Assembly (NCBI GenBank): GCA_021205005.1
Contig: JAJPYK010000212.1
Location: forward strand, 1-6,684
Source of the DNA: Paraprevotella sp.
GTDB lineage: Bacteria; Bacteroidota; Bacteroidia; Bacteroidales; Bacteroidaceae
Direction: 5' to 3'
Length of the DNA stretch: 6,684 bases
Positions 1 through 5,226 of the stretch are shown here, in pieces. A program made the position numbers and the translations under genes. The first letter of the stretch is position 1. Every line of letters starts with the position of its first letter. The notes under the pieces are model-generated. The model did no database searches. It was given only the letters and a program-made list of their open reading frames with translations, and was not told where the DNA came from.

Positions 1-55
1 TACTTACAGATTATAAGTTGTCAATCTCAAAATTTGAATTATGACACACCCTCCT
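1..55 (+). repeat. Right end of a MITE or insertion sequence (partial copy)
   Basis: The first 55 bases are identical, base for base, to 3122-3176, the right end of the complete 184-bp element in this window. The last 23 bases (33-55) are the terminal inverted repeat, ending ...ACACACCCTCCT. The rest of this copy lies before the window, so it could be a second MITE or the end of the full-length parent insertion sequence. It sits downstream of the DUF2023 stop codon and disrupts no visible gene. The sequence after it (56-108) is AT-rich and shows no gene or convincing terminator. Confidence 0.85.
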
Positions 56-108
56 AATCCCTAATTTAAATCCAAAACGATATAAAGAAATTGTATGAAA
101 AGTGGTTA

Positions 109-486
109 TTATGAAACTTTTTGTTGGCATTCCGTGCGTTTGCAAAAGCGCTCGCACTGCATGCATATATCATAACCCAGCATGGCTCCGAGAATGAAAT
201 CCTCTTCCGGACTGAGTTGTTGTAAAGGACGGGTGATCATCCTTCGCACAACCTCTATACATTCATCGCGACCGAAGAATATATTGGTACGCCCGTTGCC
301 TACTTCTTGCAATTGGAATGCAATGTCTTCATTTTTTAAACGTAGCACGGCTTCAGGGACATATCGGTTGTTGACAGTAAACAGAATCATTCTCCGTACG
401 CCTTTCTTGTATTCGTAAATGTGGTTGGCAAAAACCCTCATTACGGAACTTCCTGTTTCTCTGCTGCTCTGGGATAATGTTTCCAT
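109..486 (-). CDS. DUF2023 family protein with C-terminal cysteine cluster, flavodoxin neighbour
   Basis: A 125-residue protein of unknown function that I recognise as DUF2023, a small family I know from Bacteroidales. From memory, a Porphyromonas gingivalis member also sits beside a flavodoxin gene. The conserved part appears to begin at Met16 (MRVFANHIYEYKKG) and runs through a mixed alpha/beta region. The C-terminus has four cysteines, C108-x2-C111-x3-C115-x4-C120, with another at C76. Such spacing could hold a metal, an Fe-S centre or redox disulfides, but this is inference. No signal peptide or membrane segment is seen, so it is probably cytoplasmic. I keep the start at 486 because AAGGA lies about 9 nt upstream and the promoter about 20 nt further; Met16 (441) is the alternative. 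It follows fldA in the same direction after 117 bp with its own promoter, which suggests a related role in electron transfer. Confidence 0.85.
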   Translation of the reverse strand: METLSQSSRETGSSVMRVFANHIYEYKKGVRRMILFTVNNRYVPEAVLRLKNEDIAFQLQEVGNGRTNIFFGRDECIEVVRRMITRPLQQLSPEEDFILGAMLGYDICMQCERFCKRTECQQKVS

Positions 487-508
487 TGTGTTTTTCCTTT
501 TACGACTA

Positions 509-539
509 CAAAGTTAAGCTATATCCTTAGGGATTGCAA
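509..539 (-). promoter_or_regulatory. Bacteroidetes-type promoter of the DUF2023 gene
   Basis: On the minus strand, a -33 TTG (539-537) is followed after exactly 20 nt by TAACTTTG (516-509), a full match to the Bacteroides -7 consensus TAnnTTTG. Transcription should start near 503, giving a leader of under 20 nt before the ATG at 486. It lies in the 117-bp gap after fldA, so the gene can be expressed independently. A 6-bp inverted repeat AGCTAT/ATAGCT (517-522 and 539-544) flanks the spacer; it is too short to call an operator. Confidence 0.75.
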
Positions 540-603
540 TAGCTAATTTCTATGATTGTTTAAGAAGTACAATAGTCGTCCTTTACTCGATATTAAGTAT
601 ATT

Positions 604-1110
604 TCAGGTGATTTCTTCCTTGATTTGCTTTGCCCAATTAGCAATTCGGGCTTCGCTCTTGTCGCTTTCGTTTACGTCGTCGAGAGCTAATCCTATGAAT
701 TGATCGCCTTCTACAGCCGTAGATGAAGTAAACGTATAGTCGGAAGTCGGTACCTTTCCGATGAATGTGCAGCCACTGTTGGCCAAAGCATCGTGAATAT
801 GTGTCATGGCTTCGCAGAATGTGTCGCTGTAAGATTCACAGTCACCGCATGCGAAGAGGGCTACTTTCTTGCCTGACAGGTTGGCTGTTTTCAGGATGTC
901 TACACCGTCGTACCAATCGTCCTGTAAATCCCCGCAGCCCCATGTAGAAGATCCCAGAACCAAAACGTCACTGCTTTCCAAATCTTCTTTTGTCATATCT
1001 GTGACGTTATGTACGTTTTCGTTAGCAACTCCTAATGAATTTGCAATCATCGAGGCCAAGGCTTCGCATGTACCCGTGGTCGAACCGTAGTAAATTGAAA
1101 TCTTTTTCAT
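604..1110 (-). CDS. fldA: Long-chain flavodoxin FldA
   Basis: A 168-residue flavodoxin, a small cytoplasmic FMN-binding electron carrier that can replace ferredoxin, classically when iron is scarce. The phosphate-binding loop follows the first beta strand (IYYGSTTGTCE, residues 6-16; S10, T11, T12, G13 and T14 match the T/S-x-T-G-x-T pattern). The first isoalloxazine loop carries W57 (SSTWGCGDLQ). The second loop GDCESYSDTFC (89-99) carries Y94, at the usual FMN-stacking position. The insertion YTFTSSTAVEGDQFIGLALDDVNE (about 125-148) marks the long-chain subfamily, and the length is normal. The start at 1110 gives the canonical MKKISIYYGS; no strong ribosome binding site precedes it, as is usual here. 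It has its own promoter overlapped by a perfect inverted repeat, lies 161 bp downstream of the amylase gene, and is followed by the DUF2023 gene. In anaerobes it would serve pyruvate oxidoreductases or similar enzymes; its partners are not visible here. Confidence 0.96.
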   Translation of the reverse strand: MKKISIYYGSTTGTCEALASMIANSLGVANENVHNVTDMTKEDLESSDVLVLGSSTWGCGDLQDDWYDGVDILKTANLSGKKVALFACGDCESYSDTFCEAMTHIHDALANSGCTFIGKVPTSDYTFTSSTAVEGDQFIGLALDDVNESDKSEARIANWAKQIKEEIT

Positions 1111-1158
1111 CTTGTTTCTTATTTTTTATTATGGCTTTTTGTTCCGATTTTGATAATG

Positions 1159-1189
1159 CAAAGATAGAACGGATAGCGGGAATCTGCAA
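1159..1189 (-). promoter_or_regulatory. Bacteroidetes-type promoter of fldA
   Basis: Minus strand: -33 TTG at 1189-1187, exactly 20 nt, then TATCTTTG at 1166-1159, a full match to TAnnTTTG. The start point should be near 1153, giving a leader of about 40 nt before the ATG at 1110. The -33 triplet and most of the spacer lie inside one arm of the 15-bp inverted repeat, so a protein bound there would block or modulate RNA polymerase. Confidence 0.8.
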
Positions 1190-1222
1190 TCGCCGGATTT
1201 GGTGATTTTGCAGATTCCCGCT
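1175..1222. promoter_or_regulatory. 15-bp perfect inverted repeat over the fldA promoter (operator or hairpin)
   Basis: AGCGGGAATCTGCAA (1175-1189) is repeated exactly in inverted orientation at 1208-1222. The centre can extend the stem by five pairs (1190-1194 with 1201-1205, one G-T pair) with a two-base bulge and a 6-nt loop. The near arm covers the -33 triplet and the -33/-7 spacer of fldA, and the far arm is upstream. Neither side has the run of T expected of an intrinsic terminator, although on the minus strand it lies about 50 bp after the amylase stop. I prefer an operator; attenuation or 3'-end protection of the amylase mRNA are alternatives. Confidence 0.6.
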
Positions 1223-1271
1223 TTACTTGATAACGATGAGAATTGACCGGGTTTTAAGTCCGGCTTATGTT

Positions 1272-2963
1272 TTATACTTTTATTTTAAGTATTTTGCCAC
1301 TATATGCAGGTACATCCGTTAAAATGCAGTGACTGGAATTGAACGTGATGCACTCCTCGCAGTCGCTCAACAGATCGTGAGCAACGACTTCTCCCTGCTC
1401 TTGGATCTGGAAGAATTCAAAAAGGTGATGGGGCAAATTGATTGCAGTATGTTTTTCCGCATCCTCAAAATTGGCTACGATAATCAAGAGTTCTCTATCT
1501 TTCTTTCTGACGAACGTATAGCATTTGTCCGCATTGAACAGATCCGATCCCGTATTGGCGTACATCAGGTCGTAGCACAATCCTTCACGCAAGGCTTTTT
1601 CACTGTTGCATAGAGTAAGTACACGCGTGTAGAATTCCTGCAGGGTCATTTCATCTGCGGTAAGTTGCGTTTTGTCGAACTTATCATGGTTTCGCCAGCG
1701 TCTGATGGTGTCTACACTCCAATAATCGAAAATCGTCGTCCGTCCGTCGCGTCCGCTGAATCCTTCTTCGTCCATTCCTTTCTCGCCCAACTCCTGTCCG
1801 AAATAGACCATCATAGGATTGATGCCCATACAAGCGCTGACTAATAAGGCCGGACGACCTTTTTCTGCTTGTCCGGCAAAGAAATCGGAGGCCAGACGCT
1901 GTTCATCATGGTTTTCCAGGAAATTCAACATGTGGTCTTTGATGTCGTCTACTCCCTGCCAACAGCCGGTAATTCGACGAGCCGATTCATGGCCGCAGGT
2001 TATGGCGCGGAGCGTATCGTACAAGCCTACTTTATCGTATAAGTAGTCAAATCCGCCCCGATGGAGGTAGTTGCGGTATTCGTTGGGATTGTATACTTCG
2101 GCGATAAAGGTTAGAGTGGGGTGATGTCGTTTGATTTGAGGAATGGCCCATTCCCAAAATTCAACGGGTACCATTTCTGCCATGTCGCAACGGAAGCCGT
2201 CTATTCCCTTGTCGGCCCAGAAAAGCAAAATGTCGCGCATCTTTAGCCAAGTGGACGGGACAGGATCAAAATGGCAAACACGTCCTCCGCAATAATCTAT
2301 TCCATAGTTAAGCTTGACGGTTTCATACCAGTCGTTGCGACCGGGAGACGGAGAAAATTGGTCGTTGCCTGTGGCTTTGGCCGGATATTCTACATAAGGC
2401 GTTGCGGCATCTCCTTTCAAGTCAAAGCTCGGTTGAAATGTACATCCCGGAATATAATAGAAATTGTTTTGCGGATTGAAGGCATGATCCGTGCGATCAT
2501 CTTCACCAAGATCTTTGATGCCTTTGGGCTTTTCGGTAGAATGGTATTGTCGTGCCACATGATTAGGTACGAAATCGATGAGAACTTTCAGACCGGCTTT
2601 GTGCGTGCGTGAGACCAAGTCCTGAAATTCTGCCATACTGTTGTCCGGATCGGTAGACAGGTCTGGGTCTACGCTAAAATAATCTTTGATGGCAAAAGGC
2701 GAACCGGCTTTACCTTTCACGATGGCCGGGTGGTCGGACGATATGCCGTAGGTACCATAATCGGTCTGGGTCGCGTGCTGAATGATACCGGTATACCAAA
2801 TGTGAGTAATGCCGAGGCTTTTAATTTCTTGTAGCGTCCGTGAAGTGAAGTCGATAAAACGTCCGCAGCCATTTTCTTCTTTACTTCCATGGGGAATACA
2901 TGAGGTGTGGTCATTGCCGAAAAGGCGAGTGAACACCTGATAGATGATCATTCTGTTCTGCAT
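1272..2963 (-). CDS. GH13 alpha-amylase-family enzyme, probably cytoplasmic
   Basis: A 563-residue glycoside hydrolase family 13 protein, expected to hydrolyse or rearrange alpha-glucans such as glycogen or maltodextrins by a retaining mechanism. The (beta/alpha)8 barrel opens at once with IYQVFTRLFG (7-16), so there is no signal peptide and the enzyme is probably cytosolic. All four GH13 regions are present: I VLIDFVPNHV (127-136; D130, N134, H135), II GIDGFRCDMAE (253-263; R258, nucleophile D260), III FIAEVYNPNE (286-295; acid/base E289), and IV FLENHDEQ (348-355; H352 and stabiliser D353). A beta-rich C-terminal domain (about 470-563) ends YSGKILKIKV. Region II lacks the usual Lys-His after the nucleophile, and region III has Val-Tyr after the glutamate, so it is not a classical alpha-amylase and its exact specificity is open. 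The start at 2963 is taken because the fold begins at residue 6; Met5 is an alternative. A MITE ends 29 bp upstream and probably replaced the native promoter region. Confidence 0.9.
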   Translation of the reverse strand: MQNRMIIYQVFTRLFGNDHTSCIPHGSKEENGCGRFIDFTSRTLQEIKSLGITHIWYTGIIQHATQTDYGTYGISSDHPAIVKGKAGSPFAIKDYFSVDPDLSTDPDNSMAEFQDLVSRTHKAGLKVLIDFVPNHVARQYHSTEKPKGIKDLGEDDRTDHAFNPQNNFYYIPGCTFQPSFDLKGDAATPYVEYPAKATGNDQFSPSPGRNDWYETVKLNYGIDYCGGRVCHFDPVPSTWLKMRDILLFWADKGIDGFRCDMAEMVPVEFWEWAIPQIKRHHPTLTFIAEVYNPNEYRNYLHRGGFDYLYDKVGLYDTLRAITCGHESARRITGCWQGVDDIKDHMLNFLENHDEQRLASDFFAGQAEKGRPALLVSACMGINPMMVYFGQELGEKGMDEEGFSGRDGRTTIFDYWSVDTIRRWRNHDKFDKTQLTADEMTLQEFYTRVLTLCNSEKALREGLCYDLMYANTGSDLFNADKCYTFVRKKDRELLIIVANFEDAEKHTAINLPHHLFEFFQIQEQGEVVAHDLLSDCEECITFNSSHCILTDVPAYSGKILKIKV

Positions 2964-2992
2964 ATTATACCTATTTTTTATATATTATGAAA

Positions 2993-3015
2993 AGGAGGGT
3001 GTGTCATAATTCAAA
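2993..3015 (+). repeat. Left terminal inverted repeat of the MITE
   Basis: A 23-bp terminus that is the perfect reverse complement of 3154-3176. Identity stops abruptly at base 24 (3016 against 3153), which fixes the repeat length. The outer end at 2993 is fixed because the next base out does not pair. Confidence 0.85.
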
Positions 3016-3025
3016 AAGCACTTTG

Positions 3026-3054
3026 AAAAAGTAATAATCAGAAACTTCATTCAA
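3026..3054 (-). promoter_or_regulatory. Possible outward promoter inside the MITE, directed at the amylase gene
   Basis: Minus strand: TTG (3054-3052), 18 nt, then TACTTTTT (3033-3026), one mismatch from TAnnTTTG at the final G. The spacer is 2 nt shorter than in the three good promoters of this window. It lies just downstream of the MITE hairpin in the amylase direction and would give a leader of about 57 nt. No better promoter exists in the 29 bp between the element and the ATG, which is the main reason to propose it. Confidence 0.3.
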
Positions 3055-3055
3055 T

Positions 3056-3103
3056 AAAAACAACCATATAGAGCTTCGTGGAGAGCTTTATAAGGTTGTT
3101 TTT
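3056..3103. terminator. Strong bidirectional intrinsic terminator hairpin inside the MITE
   Basis: AAAAACAACC (3056-3065) pairs perfectly with GGTTGTTTTT (3094-3103). After one A-A mismatch (3066 and 3093), TATAGAGCT (3067-3075) pairs with AGCTTTATA (3084-3092), including one G-T pair, around the 8-nt loop TCGTGGAG. The stem ends in A5 on one side and T5 on the other, so it yields a U-tract on both strands. On the minus strand it would end transcripts from thiD-fabD and separate them from the amylase gene. It may be the 3' terminator of the parent element's transposase gene. Confidence 0.75.
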
Positions 3104-3153
3104 GCTTAGTTCAACGGAGGATACTTACAGATTATAAGTTGTCAATCTCAAAA

Positions 3154-3176
3154 TTTGAATTATGACACACCCTCCT
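3154..3176 (-). repeat. Right terminal inverted repeat of the MITE
   Basis: Perfect 23-bp reverse complement of 2993-3015. The same 23 bases recur in the same orientation at 33-55 in the copy at the window start. Confidence 0.85.
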
Positions 3177-3196
3177 GCATCTTCGGGTTTTCTTTA

Positions 3197-3215
3197 GGCA
3201 TCTGAATCAGATGCC
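3197..3215. other. Stem-loop spanning the fabD stop codon
   Basis: GGCATCTG (3197-3204) and CAGATGCC (3208-3215) form a perfect 8-bp stem with a 3-nt loop. The fabD stop codon (3209-3207 on the minus strand) occupies the edge of the stem and loop. No U-tract follows on the minus strand, where the next bases are TAAAGAAAAC, so it is not a standard terminator. It could stabilise the 3' end of the mRNA or be incidental; the MITE hairpin downstream is the better terminator. Confidence 0.45.
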
Positions 3216-4100
3216 GTGAACGGTTATGGCCTCGTTACCTTTGGCGATCTTACCGATCATGCCTTGCAAGGCCTTGCCCGGGCCGCACTCGGTGAAGTCT
3301 GTAGCTCCTGCGGCAATCATATTTTGCACGTCTTGTGTCCAGCGTACCGATGCGGTCAATTGAGCGATCAAGTTGGCCTTGATTTCATTCGGACACGTAT
3401 GAGCCTGAGCATCCACATTCTGATATACGGTGCATTTCGGCTTATTGAATGTTGTTGCCTCGATAGCTGCCTGCAGTTCGTCCTTGGCCGGTTGCATTAA
3501 TGGTGAATGGAATGCTCCTCCTACCGGCAGGAGCAGAGCTCGTTTGGCACCCGCTTCTTTCAGTTTATCACATGCTGCTTTCACTGCTTCTACATTTCCG
3601 CTGATGACCAATTGGCCAGGGCAATTGTAGTTGGCCGGAACAACTATGTGTCCTTCCGAACTGATTTCAGAACATACTCCTTCGATTGTGGCGTTGTCTA
3701 AGCCTACAATGGCTGCCATCGTAGACGGAGTTTTTTCACAGGCTTTCTGCATGGCCATTGCACGAGCATAGACCAGTTTCAACCCATCTTCAAAGTTTAA
3801 CGCTCCGGCTGCTACCAAAGCGGAAAACTCTCCCAAAGAATGTCCGGCTACCATGTCGGGAGCGAAATTTTCGCCCATGCAGAATGCCGAAATAACGGAA
3901 TGGAGGAATACAGCAGGTTGTGTGACCTTGGTCTGTTTCAGCTCCTCGTCGGTTCCGCTGAACATAATGTCTGTAATACGGTATCCTAAAATATGATTGG
4001 CTTTTTCAAATAACTCTTTTGCTACAGGATTGCTTTCATAAAGGTCTTTGCCCATACCTACAAACTGCGCTCCCTGTCCGGAAAAAACAAATGCTTTCAT
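3207..4100 (-). CDS. fabD: Malonyl-CoA:ACP transacylase FabD
   Basis: This 297-residue cytoplasmic enzyme moves the malonyl group from CoA to acyl carrier protein, supplying extender units for type II fatty acid synthesis. Family marks are clear: the N-terminal FSGQGAQFVGMG (6-17) with oxyanion-hole Q9, the nucleophile elbow AGHSLGEFSALVAAG (85-99) with S88, R113 in YARAMAMQ as the malonyl carboxylate ligand, the ferredoxin-like small subdomain (about 125-195), and the catalytic histidine H198 in GGAFHSPLM. The C-terminal FTECGPGKALQGMIGKI (269-285) is also typical. Length is normal for the family, and the start MKAFVFSGQG is canonical. It follows thiD after 62 bp on the same strand, so co-transcription is likely, though a partial -7 element in the gap may add its own promoter. 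No other fab genes are adjacent. A stem-loop covers the stop codon and a MITE begins 20 bp beyond. Confidence 0.97.
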   Translation of the reverse strand: MKAFVFSGQGAQFVGMGKDLYESNPVAKELFEKANHILGYRITDIMFSGTDEELKQTKVTQPAVFLHSVISAFCMGENFAPDMVAGHSLGEFSALVAAGALNFEDGLKLVYARAMAMQKACEKTPSTMAAIVGLDNATIEGVCSEISSEGHIVVPANYNCPGQLVISGNVEAVKAACDKLKEAGAKRALLLPVGGAFHSPLMQPAKDELQAAIEATTFNKPKCTVYQNVDAQAHTCPNEIKANLIAQLTASVRWTQDVQNMIAAGATDFTECGPGKALQGMIGKIAKGNEAITVHGI

Positions 4101-4146
4101 GTCTTTTTTATTGTTTATTGATCTGAATAGTTCGATAATCTGTCTG

Positions 4147-4154
4147 CAAATTTA
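4147..4154 (-). promoter_or_regulatory. Possible -7 element for fabD
   Basis: Minus strand TAAATTTG (4154-4147) fits TAnnTTTG in the 62-bp gap between thiD and fabD and would give a leader of about 40 nt. No TTG is found about 20 nt upstream (4175-4177 reads CTC on the minus strand), so this is half a promoter only. Confidence 0.3.
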
Positions 4155-4162
4155 ATAAAAAC

Positions 4163-4984
4163 TCATTTAATCATGAGCTTTTGCGGATTAAAAAAATGAT
4201 TAAGTGGGCCATGTCCTTTACCCACAGATACATTTTTCCCTGCCCAGAGCGCATCCGTCAGAAATCTTTTTCCTTTTTCCACAGCTTCGGGAAGCGGAAG
4301 TCCTTGGGCTATGCCCACAGCGATGGCAGAGGAAAGCGTACAGCCTGTACCATGTGTGTTCTTGGTGTCGATTCTATTTGAGTGATATTGGAAAATGTCG
4401 TCCTGAGTCTGCCCGGTGATGAGGAGGTCCGTCATATCGTTACCGCTGAGGTGTCCACCTTTAATAAGTACAGCTTGGCAACCGATAGCTCGTATTTTCA
4501 GTCCGGCTTCTCGCATATCGTTTATATCCTGTATAGGCATTCCTGCCAAAACTTCCGCTTCGGGTAGGTTGGGGGTAACTAAAGTACAGGACGGAATCAG
4601 TTGTCGACGCAGTAGAGCTAATGCTTGAGGGGCTACAAGTGTGTGACCGCTACTGGATACCAATACCGGATCAAAGACAATGGGGATCTTATTCACGGAG
4701 ATGTCTTCAGCAATGGCCGATATGATCTTATCGTCCGTAACCATTCCGATTTTTATGGCATCAACGTCTAAATCTTCGGTTACGGCTTTTATCTGTGCTT
4801 TGACAATATCGGCTGGTATTGGAAAGACACTTTTCACTCCGCATGTATTTTGTACTGTGATTGCTGTGATTGCACTGGCTGCATACCCGCCTAAAGCGGA
4901 AATGGTTTTGATGTCAGCCTGTATACCGGCTCCTCCGCTGCAATCAGAGCCGGCGATAGTCAAAATAGTAGTGTACTTTATCAT
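4163..4984 (-). CDS. thiD: Hydroxymethylpyrimidine/phosphomethylpyrimidine kinase ThiD
   Basis: A PfkB/ribokinase-fold enzyme that phosphorylates 4-amino-5-hydroxymethyl-2-methylpyrimidine and then its monophosphate, giving the pyrimidine pyrophosphate for thiamine synthesis. With the start at 4984 it has 273 residues, close to the usual length. Marks are AGSDCSGGAGIQADIKT (11-27), TVQN (43-46) with the substrate-contacting Gln45, FDPVLVSSSGH (104-114), TPNLPEAE (137-144), KGGH (175-178), the anion-hole motif HGTGC (211-215) with Cys215, and the ThiD-type tail GKGHGPLNH (255-263). The open frame extends to an ATG at 5041, but those 19 extra residues (MFFFDLLGEEK...) precede the family start and are encoded across the promoter, so I reject that start. 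It probably heads an operon with fabD. No TPP riboswitch is seen upstream, and no other thi gene is near, so a salvage or pyridoxal-kinase-like role remains possible. Confidence 0.93.
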   Translation of the reverse strand: MIKYTTILTIAGSDCSGGAGIQADIKTISALGGYAASAITAITVQNTCGVKSVFPIPADIVKAQIKAVTEDLDVDAIKIGMVTDDKIISAIAEDISVNKIPIVFDPVLVSSSGHTLVAPQALALLRRQLIPSCTLVTPNLPEAEVLAGMPIQDINDMREAGLKIRAIGCQAVLIKGGHLSGNDMTDLLITGQTQDDIFQYHSNRIDTKNTHGTGCTLSSAIAVGIAQGLPLPEAVEKGKRFLTDALWAGKNVSVGKGHGPLNHFFNPQKLMIK

Positions 4985-4991
4985 ACTTCTA

Positions 4992-5022
4992 CAAAAGTAA
5001 GGTATAGTTTTCTCCTCTCCAA
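4992..5022 (-). promoter_or_regulatory. Bacteroidetes-type promoter of thiD, near-leaderless
   Basis: Minus strand: TTG (5022-5020), exactly 20 nt, then TACTTTTG (4999-4992), a full match to TAnnTTTG. Only seven bases (TAGAAGT) separate it from the ATG at 4984, so the expected start point, about 4-7 nt after the -7 box, falls within a few bases of the start codon. There is no room for a ribosome binding site. Confidence 0.7.
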
Positions 5023-5226
5023 GCAGATCGAAGAAAAACATGATGCTTTTTCAATAAGTAGTATGAATGAACAAGACAGTATGTAGATAGGACATAGCAG
5101 AGAGTGCTGGGTTAATATTCCATAGAAAACTTGCTTTTGCATTTTTTAATCTAATAAAATGTTGTTTGCCGGTGTATTTTCCCTTGTCGGTTCGTATAGT
5201 AGGTAGGAATTACATAAAAATAAGTT

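Larger units (their letters stand above)
2993..3176. mobile_element. 184-bp MITE-like element with perfect 23-bp terminal inverted repeats
   Basis: The element starts AGGAGGGTGTGTCATAAT and ends in the exact reverse complement, with 23 of 23 bases paired between 2993-3015 and 3154-3176. It has no coding capacity. Inside are a strong hairpin (3056-3103) and AT-rich flanks. Its right 55 bp recur exactly at 1-55, so at least two copies exist in the neighbourhood. It lies between fabD and the amylase gene, 20 bp after the fabD stop and 29 bp before the amylase ATG. No target-site duplication is visible: the left flank is ...TATGAA and the right flank GCATCT.... The termini loosely resemble IS1182-type ends as I remember them, a weak assignment. 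Mobility would need a transposase supplied by a parent element elsewhere. Confidence 0.85.

Noticed and set aside
182..418. Plus-strand open frames opposite the minus-strand genes (also 765-947, 1329-1613, 2271-2612, 4680-5000)
   Set aside because: All lie opposite genes with clear family assignments and show no domains of their own.
1240..1271. CCGG...CCGG hairpin as the amylase terminator
   Set aside because: Only four palindromic bases per arm, with a loop of about nine, and no convincing U-tract.
2980..3190. Target-site duplication around the MITE
   Set aside because: Bases just outside the element (TATGAA on the left, GCATCT on the right) share no direct repeat of useful length.
4985..5041. 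N-terminal extension of ThiD to the ATG at 5041
   Set aside because: The 19 extra residues precede the conserved family start, and the segment contains a full TTG-N20-TAnnTTTG promoter pointing at the ATG at 4984.
5131..5182. Promoter for the glycosidase (TTTTG-N21-GTTGTTTG or TATTTTCC)
   Set aside because: The first lacks the TA of the -7 element and the second lacks both a -33 triplet and the final TG. Neither matches as well as the three promoters accepted here; the gene may use an activator-dependent or ECF promoter.
4985..5226. TPP riboswitch upstream of thiD
   Set aside because: No CTGAGA-type thi-box core was found on the minus strand in the intergenic DNA, and the promoter lies directly at the start codon, leaving no leader for an aptamer.
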